Source: Streptomyces sp. T12 (GTDB lineage: Bacteria > Actinomycetota > Actinomycetes > Streptomycetales > Streptomycetaceae). Taken from it: a DNA stretch of 64,000 nucleotides. Location: the NCBI RefSeq assembly GCF_028736035.1, contig NZ_CP117866.1, positions 3,348,001 through 3,412,000 of the forward strand, written 5' to 3'. Under the pieces are notes generated by a model that was not told where the DNA came from, ran no database searches, and worked only from the letters and a program-made list of their open reading frames with translations. The position numbers and the translations under genes are program-made. Of the stretch, positions 28,142 through 36,447 are shown one piece after another (positions within the stretch are counted from its first letter, which is position 1; every line of letters starts with the position of its first letter).

Positions 28142-28537
28142 TCAGGACCAGAAGTTGTTCAACATGTCGAGGTCCTCGAAGCACTCGTCGAGGTCGGTGA
28201 CCTTGTCCCCGACGATCCGGAAGACGATGCTCCCGTTCTGCTCGATGCGCTTGCCCCGGCGCTCAGCCGTGGAGTGGTGCAGGGACACCGCGTGCCCCCG
28301 GCCGTCGACGAGGACGTGCCGCAGCTCCGCCTGCAACGTCCCGTTCGTCTCCTCGAAGATCCGCCGGAACATGTCGAGAACCGCGTCCTGACCCTTGTAA
28401 TCGCCCGACAGGGCATTGCTGCCGGGGAAGTGATACGTGCAGTCCCCCGCCAGCAGCCCACGCATGCTGTCCAGGTCACCACGTGTGAAGGCGTCGTAGC
28501 CCTTGCGGACGAGCGCCGCGTGCGGGTGTTCAGCCAT
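28142..28537 (-). CDS. NTF2-like (SnoaL-type) protein, copy 2
   Basis: 131 residues beginning MAEHPHAALVRKGYDAFTRGD; the same length and plan as the gene at 27592-27987, with GQDAVLDMFRRIFEETNGT and FRIVGDKVTDLDECFEDLD. The two proteins differ mainly in the middle beta strands, so this is a tandem duplication that has diverged for some time. GGAGAGG lies about 11 bases before the ATG. The longer frame to 28606 has no good start. Ligand and role unknown. Confidence 0.8.
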   Translation of the reverse strand: MAEHPHAALVRKGYDAFTRGDLDSMRGLLAGDCTYHFPGSNALSGDYKGQDAVLDMFRRIFEETNGTLQAELRHVLVDGRGHAVSLHHSTAERRGKRIEQNGSIVFRIVGDKVTDLDECFEDLDMLNNFWS

Positions 28538-28675
28538 GGCCGTCGCCACCTCTCCATCGCATGGATGCGTTACGGCTGATACCCCGATTCTCCTCTCCAC
28601 CGACACCTCGTCGACTCGATCACCTCGGTCCCCACGGTCGCCTCGATCACGGAGTCGACGGGGCCTCGGGGCCTG

Positions 28676-28814
28676 TCCGGCGGATCAGGTCGTGAGAGAC
28701 GGGCGGCGACGCAGCTGGGGGATGCCCCCCGCTCGAAGAGCTTGGGGAGGGCGGGGAGAGCTGGGAGAGCTGGGAGAGCGTGCCAGGCCCGCGGCCACGG
28801 CATGATCCGCCGGG
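28676..28814. repeat. Structured non-coding segment bracketed by an inverted repeat
   Basis: TCCGGCGGATCA (28676-28687) and TGATCCGCCGGG (28803-28814) are inverted at 11 of 12 positions and bracket 115 bases. Inside are the hairpin GGGGG-AT-GCCCCCC, the near-palindrome GCTCGAAGAGCTT and three GAGAGCTGGG decamers (28756-28780). The segment fills the gap of about 280 bases between the second NTF2-like gene and the 3' end of holA. No gene is seen in it. Confidence 0.55.
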
Positions 28815-28819
28815 CGGAC

Positions 28820-29809
28820 CTAGGACCGCCCCCTCGACCGCGCCGCTCGCGCAATGGCGACGACCGCCTTCTCCAAGGCGTACTCGGGGTCGTCCCCGCC
28901 GCCCTTCACGCCGGCGTCGGCCTCGGCGACCGCCTGCAGAGCGATCGCCACTCCGTCGGGCGTCCATCCCCGCATCTGCTGCCGGACGCGGTCGATCTTC
29001 CAGGGCGGCATGCCCAGCTCGCGAGCGAGGTCGGCAGGGCGGCCGCCGCGTGCGGAGGACAGCTTGCCGATGGCCCGTACGCCCTGCGCGAGCGCGCTGG
29101 TGATCATGACGGGCGCCACGCCGGTGGAAAGGGACCACCGCAGCGCCTCCAGCGCCTCCGCCGCCCGCCCCTCGACCGCCCGGTCGGCGACGGTGAAGCT
29201 CGACGCCTCCGCTCGGCCGGTGTAATACCGTCCGACGACGGCCTCGTCGATCGTCCCCTCGACATCGGCGACCAGCTGACTCACCGCGGACGCCAGCTCC
29301 CGCAGATCACTACCGATGGCGTCGACCAGCGCCTGACACGCCTCGGGCGTCGCGGACCGCCCGGTCGCCCGGAACTCACCGCGCACGAACGCCAGCCGAT
29401 CCGCCGGCTTGGTCATCTTCGGGCACGCGACCTCCCGCGCCCCCACCTTGCGCGCGGCGTCGAGCAGCTTCTTGCCCTTGACCCCACCGGCGTGCAGCAG
29501 CACGAGGGTGATCTCCTCGGCCGGCGACCCCAGATACGCCGTCACGTCCTTGATCGTGTCGGCCGACAGATCGTGTGCGTTGCGCACGACCACGACCTTG
29601 CGCTCCGCGAACAGCGAGGGGCTGGTCAACTCGGCCAGCGTGCCCGGCTGCAACTGTTCCGGAGTCAGATCCCGCACATCCGTGTCCGCATCGGCGGCCC
29701 TGGCGGCAACCACCACCTCCCGCACGGCACGATCGAGCAGCAGCTCCTCCTGACCCACGGCGAGAGTCACGGGAGCGAGGAGGTCGTCAGTCGCAGTCTT
29801 CCTGGCCAT
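28820..29809 (-). CDS. holA: DNA polymerase III subunit delta
   Basis: Clamp-loader subunit that opens the beta clamp. 329 residues from the ATG at 29809 (MARKTATDDLLAPVTLAVGQEELLL). The N-terminal half shows the delta pattern: GQEELLLDRAVREVV, LFAERKVVVVRNAHDL, ITLVLLHAGGVKGKKLL; the C-terminal collar region has LREL...YTGRAEASSFTVADRAVEGRAAEALEALR. An upstream in-frame extension to 29839 adds ten residues without a better site. Neighbours comEC/comEA upstream are in the usual actinobacterial order. Confidence 0.9.
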   Translation of the reverse strand: MARKTATDDLLAPVTLAVGQEELLLDRAVREVVVAARAADADTDVRDLTPEQLQPGTLAELTSPSLFAERKVVVVRNAHDLSADTIKDVTAYLGSPAEEITLVLLHAGGVKGKKLLDAARKVGAREVACPKMTKPADRLAFVRGEFRATGRSATPEACQALVDAIGSDLRELASAVSQLVADVEGTIDEAVVGRYYTGRAEASSFTVADRAVEGRAAEALEALRWSLSTGVAPVMITSALAQGVRAIGKLSSARGGRPADLARELGMPPWKIDRVRQQMRGWTPDGVAIALQAVAEADAGVKGGGDDPEYALEKAVVAIARAARSRGRS

Positions 29810-29910
29810 CGCGACAAGCATGGCACGGGCCACTGACAACGCGGCGCGTCCGGGTCACCGCCGGCCTGCACCCGTGCCCCCAGCTTGCGCCGGCACCGGC
29901 ACCGATCGGC

Positions 29911-30156
29911 CTACGGCTCCTCCCGCCAGCCGTCCCACTCCCCCGCGAACTCGTCCAGCTTCCCCGGATCCAGCCGCCCCTCCTCGTCCCGCAGCACCAC
30001 CAGCCACTGCGCATCCTCGGCATCGTCCTCCCCAGCCAGCGCATCCCGCACCAGCCGCGGCTCCTCATCGATCCCGAACCGCTCCCTGAGCGCCTCCGCG
30101 ACCTCCTCCGCCGCGTCACGATCGGGCAGCACCAGCACATGTCTCACATCACTCAC
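29911..30156 (-). CDS. Small conserved hypothetical protein
   Basis: 81 residues from the GTG at 30156 (VSDVRHVLVLPDRDAAEEVAEAL). It is acidic and reads as a ferredoxin-like beta-alpha-beta unit: VRHVLVLPDRDAAEEVAEALRERF, then WLVVLRDEEG, and a C-terminal FAGEWDGW. This is a common stand-alone gene near holA/comEC in Streptomyces; I do not know a function. The frame continues upstream to 30303, but only by reading the nonamer repeat as LRS-LRS-LRS, so the longer version is rejected. Confidence 0.6.
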   Translation of the reverse strand: MSDVRHVLVLPDRDAAEEVAEALRERFGIDEEPRLVRDALAGEDDAEDAQWLVVLRDEEGRLDPGKLDEFAGEWDGWREEP

Positions 30157-30243
30157 GGAGCAATTCTCGGACACCCACGAGAGACGAACCTGCGCCGGGC
30201 CCCGCACGAGTTGCCGGCGTGGCCCCGAGCGGCCCTGCGCCGC

Positions 30244-30297
30244 CCTGAGCGACCTGAGCGACCTGAGCGACCTGAGCGACCTGAGCGACCTGAGTAG
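30244..30297. repeat. Nonamer tandem repeat CCTGAGCGA
   Basis: Five perfect copies of CCTGAGCGA (30244-30288) and a sixth variant CCTGAGTAG (30289-30297) in the gap between the arylamine N-acetyltransferase stop and the small hypothetical gene. It is intergenic; the nine-base period would keep frame if it were translated, but no credible gene runs through it. Confidence 0.9.
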
Positions 30298-30312
30298 CCT
30301 CACTGGCCGCTA

Positions 30313-31152
30313 TCAACCGTCCCGGTCGGGCTTGCGCACCGTCGGCACCCGGTCCAGCTCGATCCCGAACCTCTCCCGGTACACCCGCAGCACCTCCTCG
30401 TCCGTGCCCAACTCCCGCTCCTCACGTGTCCCGTCGGCCGCCGTCTCCTTGAACGTGCGCCCGCTGAGCGTGATCCGCCCTCCTTCCTCCGTCACCCGCG
30501 AGCACACCAGCGACTGCGTGAAGTGCGAGCCCGGCGAGGTGCTGTGCCACCACGCCCCGGCCACGAAGTCGCCGAGCACCCGCGGCCGCCGCTCCAGCCG
30601 GTACTCCGGTCTGCCGTCCATGACGACGTCCAGGTCCGCCGCCTCCTCCACGTCGTGCCCACCGCGCACCCCGGCCGCGTCCGGCCCGGCCTCGACGATC
30701 CGGAACACACCCGCCGGATCCACCTGCTCACCCCGCGCCTCGAACGCCAGCGGATAGTGACTGTGCGCCCCGAAACCGATGTCCGCCAGCCATGTGCCCC
30801 CGTCCACCGTGCGCACCTTCAGCGCCATGTGGTCGTAGGGAATCCCGAGCCGCCCCTCCTTCCCGTGGACCCGCGCGGCGAGCAGCGTCACATCGAAACC
30901 CAGCGCGGTGAGCAACGCCCCGAACGCCCCGTTCAGTTCGTAGCAGAACCCGCCCCGTCCAGCCCCCACCACCTTGTCCAGCAGCCGCTTCTCCTCCAGC
31001 ACGATCTCCTCGCCGAGGTGGATCGACAGGTTCTCGAAGGGCACGGTCTGCAGATGGCGCAGATGCAGCTCGCGGAGCACGTCCACGGTAGGCCACGCCG
31101 GGTGCTCGACCCCCAGGCGGCGGAGATAGGCATCAACCACAACGGAATCCAT
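30313..31152 (-). CDS. nat: Arylamine N-acetyltransferase
   Basis: Cytoplasmic acetyl-CoA-dependent transferase for aromatic amines and hydrazines. 279 residues from the ATG at 31152 (MDSVVVDAYLRRLG). The catalytic cysteine is in RGGFCYELNGAF (near residue 70), preceded by the family motif PFENLSIHLGE; the histidine lies in the IPYDHMALKV region and the aspartate in WLADIGFG. It starts four bases after the comEC stop, so it may be co-transcribed with comEC-comEA. Substrate unknown; some actinomycete homologues act as amide synthases in ansamycin pathways, but nothing here suggests that. Confidence 0.9.
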   Translation of the reverse strand: MDSVVVDAYLRRLGVEHPAWPTVDVLRELHLRHLQTVPFENLSIHLGEEIVLEEKRLLDKVVGAGRGGFCYELNGAFGALLTALGFDVTLLAARVHGKEGRLGIPYDHMALKVRTVDGGTWLADIGFGAHSHYPLAFEARGEQVDPAGVFRIVEAGPDAAGVRGGHDVEEAADLDVVMDGRPEYRLERRPRVLGDFVAGAWWHSTSPGSHFTQSLVCSRVTEEGGRITLSGRTFKETAADGTREERELGTDEEVLRVYRERFGIELDRVPTVRKPDRDG

Positions 31153-31156
31153 GCCC

Positions 31157-33988
31157 TCAGTCTCCCGCCACCCGCAGCTCCGCGCCCGTACCCGCGACCG
31201 CCAGCGCCCCGTCCTCGTCCGTCCGCAGCACCACCGCGCCCTGCGCCCGCAGCGCCGCGACGGTGCTGGGAGCCGGGTGTCCGTACGGGTTGTCCTCACC
31301 ACAACTGATCAGTGCCAGCCGCGGCGCCGCCCTGCGTATGAGCTCGGGGTCCTGGTACGCCGAGCCGTGGTGGGCGACCTTGAGCACGTCCACGCCGCCC
31401 AGCAGCGCCCCCGACGGCGATCGCAACAGCGCTCGCTGGGCCGGGGGTTCGAGATCCCCGAGCAGCAGGAGCCGCAGCCCGGCCGAGCGGACGAGCAGGG
31501 TGACACTGGAGTCGTTCGGGCCGTCCGGGGCCAGGGCGGGGTGTGCCGGCGGCCAGACGACCTGCCAGCTCAGTGCCCCGGTACGCCGCTCCTCCCCGGC
31601 GGCAGCCCGCGTCACCGGAATGCGCCGGGCGGCTGCCTCCCCACGTACGAACTCCACCTGGTCCACGGGCTCTTCGTGCCCCGTCGTCTCGATCGCGCCC
31701 ACCGCACGCCCGCGCAGCACGCCGGGCAGGCCCGCCACATGGTCGGCGTGGAAGTGGGTCAGCACGACGAGCGGGATCCTGGTGATCCCGAGCGTGCGCA
31801 GGCACCGGTCGACCAGTGTCGGGTCGGGTCCGGCGTCCACGACCACGCCCGTCCCCTCGCCCGCCGCCAGCACCGTCGCATCGCCCTGCCCCACGTCACA
31901 CATCGCGAACCGCCACCCGGGCGGCGGCCACCCCGTGACCACCCTGGTCAGCGGTGGCGGCTGCAGGACCACCAGCAGGAGCAGCGCCCCGCAGACACCG
32001 CACCACCAGGGGTGCCGCAGCAGTCGTCGGCCGACGAGCAGGAGGACCACCGTCGCGACGGCGAGCAGCGCCGCGCCGGTCCAGCTGCCGGGCCAGTCCA
32101 CTCCCGCCCCGGGCAGTGCGGCGCCCGTACGGGCGACATCCGCGATCCACCCGGTCGGCCAACTCGCACACCAGGCCAGCACCTTGGCCAACGGCATCGC
32201 GAGCGGTGCCGCCGCCAGCGCCGCGAATCCCAGCACAGTGGCCGGTGCGATCGCGAACTCCGCGAGCAGATTGCACGGCACCGCCACCAGGCTCACCCGG
32301 GCCGACAGCACCGCCACGACCGGCGCGCACAGCGCCTGCGCGGCAGCCGCGGCGGCCAGCGCCTCGGCCAACCGCGGCGGCACCCGGCGCCGCCGCAGCG
32401 CCGCGCTCCAGCGGGGCGCGAGCGTGAGCAGGGCGCCCGTGGCGAGCACGGAGAGCAGGAAGCCGTAACTGCGGGCCAGCCACGGGTCGTACAGCACCAG
32501 CAGCAGTACGGCCGTCGCCAGCGCCGGGATCAGTGATCTACGGCGTCCGGTCGCCAGGGCCAGCAGGGCGACGGCTCCGCAGGCCGCGGCCCGCAGCACG
32601 CTCGGGTCCGGTCGGCACACGACGACGAACGCGAGGGTGAGCACTCCGCCGAGCAGCGCGGTCGTCCGCAGGGAGATGCCGAGGCGGGGCGCGAGACCAC
32701 GGCGCTCGACCAGCTGGGACATGCCGGGCGGGCCGATCAGCAGGGCGAGGATGATCGTCAGGTTGCTGCCGGAGACGGCGAGCGTGTGCGCGAGGTCGGT
32801 CTCCTTGAACGCCTCGTCCAGTTCCGGAGTGATCCGCGAGGTGTCGCCCACCACCAGCCCCGGCAGCAGCGCCCGCGCGTCCGCCGGCAGCCCGTCGGTC
32901 GCCTCCCGCAGCCCGGCCCGCAACCGCCCCGCCAGCCGCTGCGCCGCCGACGGCTCCCCCACGATCTCCGGCACCGCCGGGTCCCGCACCCGCAGTACGG
33001 CAGCGATTCGGTCCCCGTCGGCCAGCGCGGGCGCCAGCGTCGCGGTCACCCGTAGCCGCGTGGAGGGCAGGAGCCTCAGCCAGGGCGAACGTCGGCCGGT
33101 ACCAGGCGGCGACGCCTCGTCGACGTCCTCAGCCCCAGGGGGCCTCAGTGCCCCATCGACATCCCCAGACCCAGGAAACCTCGGCGCCCCGTCGACATCC
33201 CCGGACCCATAGGGCCTCGGCATCCCGTCCACGTCCCCCGCCTCAGAGGACCTCGGCGCCGCGTCGACGATCATCAGCACCGGGGCCCGCGTCATCACCG
33301 CCGTGCCGTGCGCCTCCTCTACGCGCCGTACGTCCGCGTTGATCAGCACGGCGGTCGGCGCCATGTGATCCCCCTTGACCCGGGGCCGGGTGAGCCGGGG
33401 GTCGGAGGTGACCTCGACCTCGGCGGTCACGGTGGCGTACTCCCGCGCCAGCCCGGGCACCGGGCCCCGCCGCAGATCGGCCCCGTGCAGCCCGGCGGAG
33501 ACGGCGGCCGCGGCGACGCAGAGCAGGACAGCGGCGACGGAGGTACGCGGCCAAGTGAGTCGCAGGGGCGTTGAGCCCTGCCTACGCGGCCGCGTGAAGT
33601 GCCCTGGCACGGAATCCCGCCCGGGCACGGAATCCCGCCCGGCCACGGAGTCCTGCCTGTGCACGGAATCCCGCCCATGCACGGAGTCCAGCCCGGCCAC
33701 GGAACCCACCCCAGACCCCGCCGCACGACCATCACCCACCCCACCGCGCCGCACCAGCAGCAGTACGCCCGCCGTGACCAGGCATACGACCACCGCACCC
33801 CCCACCCACACCGTGGGGGCGTCAAGCATCAGCGCCGCCGTCGCCCAGGCGGCGAGCGCGGGTGGGACGAGTCGGAGGTCCGTCGGTCCTTCCTGTCGAG
33901 GGTGGGAGGCGCCGAGCCGGTTTCCCGAGGCGGCGTGAACGGCGGCGCGGGAAGGCACGAGGTCGGGTGCGCGGACGTCGTGCCTCAT
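31157..33988 (-). CDS. comEC: ComEC/Rec2 family competence membrane protein
   Basis: 943-residue membrane protein: N-terminal hydrophobic segments, a soluble DUF4131/OB-type region (about 190-300), the ComEC core (about 340-640) with HTLAVSGSNLTIILALL, and a C-terminal MBL domain with VLTHFHADHVAGLPG and VLKVAHHGSAYQDPEL. In competent bacteria ComEC conducts single-stranded DNA inward; in Streptomyces its job is unclear. Two in-frame minisatellites are unusual: six hexapeptides S-V-x-G-x-D near residues 98-130 and four dodecapeptides G-D-V-D-G-x-P-R-x-x-G-x near 250-295. Start ATG at 33988 overlaps the comEA stop as ATGA. The open frame to 34660 is antisense noise. Confidence 0.9.
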   Translation of the reverse strand: MRHDVRAPDLVPSRAAVHAASGNRLGASHPRQEGPTDLRLVPPALAAWATAALMLDAPTVWVGGAVVVCLVTAGVLLLVRRGGVGDGRAAGSGVGSVAGLDSVHGRDSVHRQDSVAGRDSVPGRDSVPGHFTRPRRQGSTPLRLTWPRTSVAAVLLCVAAAAVSAGLHGADLRRGPVPGLAREYATVTAEVEVTSDPRLTRPRVKGDHMAPTAVLINADVRRVEEAHGTAVMTRAPVLMIVDAAPRSSEAGDVDGMPRPYGSGDVDGAPRFPGSGDVDGALRPPGAEDVDEASPPGTGRRSPWLRLLPSTRLRVTATLAPALADGDRIAAVLRVRDPAVPEIVGEPSAAQRLAGRLRAGLREATDGLPADARALLPGLVVGDTSRITPELDEAFKETDLAHTLAVSGSNLTIILALLIGPPGMSQLVERRGLAPRLGISLRTTALLGGVLTLAFVVVCRPDPSVLRAAACGAVALLALATGRRRSLIPALATAVLLLVLYDPWLARSYGFLLSVLATGALLTLAPRWSAALRRRRVPPRLAEALAAAAAAQALCAPVVAVLSARVSLVAVPCNLLAEFAIAPATVLGFAALAAAPLAMPLAKVLAWCASWPTGWIADVARTGAALPGAGVDWPGSWTGAALLAVATVVLLLVGRRLLRHPWWCGVCGALLLLVVLQPPPLTRVVTGWPPPGWRFAMCDVGQGDATVLAAGEGTGVVVDAGPDPTLVDRCLRTLGITRIPLVVLTHFHADHVAGLPGVLRGRAVGAIETTGHEEPVDQVEFVRGEAAARRIPVTRAAAGEERRTGALSWQVVWPPAHPALAPDGPNDSSVTLLVRSAGLRLLLLGDLEPPAQRALLRSPSGALLGGVDVLKVAHHGSAYQDPELIRRAAPRLALISCGEDNPYGHPAPSTVAALRAQGAVVLRTDEDGALAVAGTGAELRVAGD
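33110..33254 (-). repeat. In-frame 36-bp minisatellite in comEC
   Basis: About four copies of a 36-base unit built around GTCGACATCCCC and CCTCGGC, encoding 12-residue units of the form G-D-V-D-G-x-P-R-x-x-G-S. The length keeps frame. The encoded segment is polar and probably a flexible loop in the extracytoplasmic N-terminal region. Confidence 0.85.
33608..33715 (-). repeat. In-frame 18-bp minisatellite in comEC
   Basis: Six consecutive 18-base units CACGGA(A/G)TCC(C/T)GCC(C/T)(G/T)(G/T) at 33608, 33626, 33644, 33662, 33680 and 33698, encoding S-V-x-G-x-D hexapeptides. All multiples of three, so copy changes would keep frame. It lies between the first hydrophobic segments and the next one (TSVAAVLLCVAAAAVSAG). 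Confidence 0.9.
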
Positions 33989-35373
33989 GGCTGTACGAGA
34001 TTCCGTAGATCGGCGAAACGGCGGTCGCCGATGCCATTGACCTCGCGCAGCTCGTCCACCGAACGGAAGCCACCGTGCTGGGTGCGGTAGTCGATGATGT
34101 GCTGGGCCAGCACCGGGCCCACGCCCGGGAGGGTGTCGAGCTGGTCCACGGTGGCCGTGTTGAGTGAGACCGGCCCGGCAGGTGCGGCCCCGGCGACCGC
34201 CGCACCTGCCGAGCCCGTGCCCGCAGCGGCCCCGGGGGCGGCAGCCGTACCACCGACGAGCACCTGCTCGCCGTCCACCAGGAACCGGGCCCGGTTGAGG
34301 CCGTCGGTGTTCGTGCCGGGACGCACCCCACCGGCCACACGCAGTGCGTCGGCGACCCGCGAGCCGGCCGGCAGGCGATGGATCCCCGGCTCGCGCACCT
34401 TGCCGCTGACGTCCACGACGATCTCCGCCGCGGCCGTGCCCACGGCACCCGGCGCATCGGCCTTCGACGCACCCGCCACGGCCTCCTTGCCCAGCTCCCC
34501 TCCTGCGAGCGGGGCCACAGCCCGCACCACCTCGGGCGCCCGCACGGACTGCGCCCGACCGGCCCAGAAGTGCTGCACGGCGAACCCGGCGGCAAGGACG
34601 AGGACCACGGTGAGCGCGACCACGCTCCGCCGCTCCAACCCACACCTCGCCTGCAACCACACCGGCATCCGCTCCCGCAGAGCCGGCCCGACCCGCGCCC
34701 GCCAGTCCCCAGCACCCACGTCACCGGCCCCGGCAGCGGCACCGGCACTGGCACTGGTACCGGCACCCTCGCCGGCATCCGGCACGTCCGGGCCGACCGC
34801 CGTATCACCGCGCGGTACACCGGAGCCCAGCAGCACACCAGAGCCCAGCGCCACCTCAGAGCGCGGCACATCAGCCCGCGAAACATCAGCCCGCGAAACA
34901 TCCGTACGCCTCGCCGCACCAACACGCGGCCCACCCAAGCCCGCGGACCAGTCGGCGTACCGATCATCCATGCCCACGGCCGCCCGAGCGCGCGGCGCGC
35001 CACTCAGGTCCGCTTCCGACTCCTCAGCCCCCGCACGCCAACCGGGCGCCTCCCAAATGAGTCCACGCGGTCCACGCGAGGCAGCTTCCGCCCCCGCCCC
35101 CGTCCCCACCCCCGAACCGGAACCCGAACCCGAACCCGGGGCATACTCCTCCCCGCTCGACGGCGTCCCCGCTCCCGACTCCCGCCACTCTCCGGCCCGT
35201 TCGGCGAAAATCACCTCCGCCCTGCGCCGTAACTCCTCCGCCGACGCGTGGTTCTGCCGTGCCCGCCCCCGGACATGCATGCGTCGTCGGTGGCGGGCGC
35301 GGCCGTCGGAGTGGGGGCCTCGGCCCGGGCCACTGGTTGGCGTCGTGGTGCAAGTGCGTGATCGAAGTGCCAT
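33985..35373 (-). CDS. comEA: ComEA family DNA-binding protein
   Basis: 462 residues if started at the ATG at 35373 (MALRSRTCTTTPTSG); a GTG at 35391 is equally possible and no ribosome site decides. Residues 1-240 are a long, low-complexity, probably disordered cytoplasmic part with G/S and R-A-D-V-S repeats. One membrane helix follows (VVALTVVLVLAAGFAVQHF, about 265-285), then a SLBB-like region (VVDVSGKVREPGIHRLPAGSRVADAL) and the C-terminal helix-hairpin-helix pair with SLNTATVDQLDTLPGVGP and GGFRSVDELREVNGIG. HhH binds double-stranded DNA outside the membrane. The 240-residue N-terminal extension is much longer than in classical ComEA. It overlaps comEC by four bases. Confidence 0.88.
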   Translation of the reverse strand: MALRSRTCTTTPTSGPGRGPHSDGRARHRRRMHVRGRARQNHASAEELRRRAEVIFAERAGEWRESGAGTPSSGEEYAPGSGSGSGSGVGTGAGAEAASRGPRGLIWEAPGWRAGAEESEADLSGAPRARAAVGMDDRYADWSAGLGGPRVGAARRTDVSRADVSRADVPRSEVALGSGVLLGSGVPRGDTAVGPDVPDAGEGAGTSASAGAAAGAGDVGAGDWRARVGPALRERMPVWLQARCGLERRSVVALTVVLVLAAGFAVQHFWAGRAQSVRAPEVVRAVAPLAGGELGKEAVAGASKADAPGAVGTAAAEIVVDVSGKVREPGIHRLPAGSRVADALRVAGGVRPGTNTDGLNRARFLVDGEQVLVGGTAAAPGAAAGTGSAGAAVAGAAPAGPVSLNTATVDQLDTLPGVGPVLAQHIIDYRTQHGGFRSVDELREVNGIGDRRFADLRNLVQP

Positions 35374-35508
35374 GCGACGAGGATCGGACACCTCGCCACA
35401 CTCGCGATGATCTTGCTCAATTCCCGGGGATTACCGCCCAGTTGTGGATATCTCCACCACCCACACGAGTGACGGCCCCCAAAGAGCCCGCCACCGCGAC
35501 CAACCCCT

Positions 35509-36354
35509 TCACCGCGGCGAAACCACAACCCCCAACAACCCGGGCCCGGTATGCGCCCCGATCACCGCCCCGACCTCACTCACATGCAGCTCAGCCAACC
35601 CCGGCACCCGCGCCCGCAAACGATCCGCCAGCGCCGACGCCCGGTCAGGGGCGGAGAGATGGTGCACCGCGATGTCGACCTGCGCGCTGCCCGCCCGCTC
35701 GGCCGCGATCTCCTCGAGGCGGGCGATCGCCCGGGACGCCGTCCGTACCTTCTCCAGCGGTCCGATCCGGCCGCCCTCCAGCTGCAGCAGCGGCTTCACC
35801 GCGAGCGCGGACCCCAACAACGCCTGTGCGGCACCGATACGGCCACCGCGGCGCAGATAGTCGAGGGTGTCGACGTAGAAGTAGGCGGCCGTACCCCCGG
35901 CCCGCTTCTCCGCGGCCGTGACGGCCTCGTCCACCGTGCCGCCCGTCTCCGCCGCCTCGGCCGCGGCGAGCGCGCAGAAGCCGAGCGCCATGGCGACCAT
36001 CCCGGTGTCCACGACCCGCACCGGCACCGGTGCCTCGCGCGCCGCGAGGACCGCCGCGTCGTAGGTGCCGGAGAGCTCGGCGGACAGGTGCAGGGAGACG
36101 ATGCCGGTGGCGCCGGACTCGGCGACCTTGCGGTAATGCTCCGCGAAGACCTGAGGGCTGGGGCGCGAGGTGGTGACAGGGCGTCGCTTCTGCAACGCCT
36201 GGGCGAGGGAACGGGTCGAGATCTCGGTGCCCTCGTCCAGCGCCTGGCCGCCGACGACCACGGTCAGGGGTACCGCGGTGATGCCGTGGCGCTCCATCGT
36301 CCGCGGCGGCAGGTAGGCCGTTGAATCGGTGACGATCGCGACATGGCGGGACAT
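35509..36354 (-). CDS. DegV family fatty-acid-binding protein
   Basis: 281 residues. MSRHVAIVTDSTAYLPP is the DegV signature, and VTTSRPSPQVFAEHY, LHLSAELSGTYDAA and YFYVDTLDYLRRGGRI are the conserved ligand-contact motifs. DegV/FakB proteins bind a single fatty acid, in Firmicutes presenting it to FakA kinase; no FakA-like gene is adjacent here. The gene lies about 120 bases upstream of comEA's start region and is on the same strand. It sits in the usual actinobacterial position between comEA and leuS. Confidence 0.92.
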   Translation of the reverse strand: MSRHVAIVTDSTAYLPPRTMERHGITAVPLTVVVGGQALDEGTEISTRSLAQALQKRRPVTTSRPSPQVFAEHYRKVAESGATGIVSLHLSAELSGTYDAAVLAAREAPVPVRVVDTGMVAMALGFCALAAAEAAETGGTVDEAVTAAEKRAGGTAAYFYVDTLDYLRRGGRIGAAQALLGSALAVKPLLQLEGGRIGPLEKVRTASRAIARLEEIAAERAGSAQVDIAVHHLSAPDRASALADRLRARVPGLAELHVSEVGAVIGAHTGPGLLGVVVSPR

Positions 36355-36447
36355 GAGCTGGAGGTTACCTGGCGTAGCGCCCGGGCGGCAGACCGACCCC
36401 GTTCACCTGGGAATGCCTTGACCGGATCAGCGCGTGCTCAGCCGTCC

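Noticed and set aside
28570..28854. Short minus-strand open frame in the holA downstream gap
   Set aside because: Built from the GAGAGCTGGG decamers and the inverted-repeat segment; overlaps the holA 3' end and has no motif.
30244..30303. Nonamer array as coding (LRS or LSD repeats) or as a CRISPR-like array
   Set aside because: No spacers, units too short, and the frames through it have no credible start; the small gene at 29911-30156 is complete without it.
33989..34660. Upstream extension of the comEC frame
   Set aside because: Lies over comEA in another frame; the ATGA overlap at 33985-33988 is the natural start.
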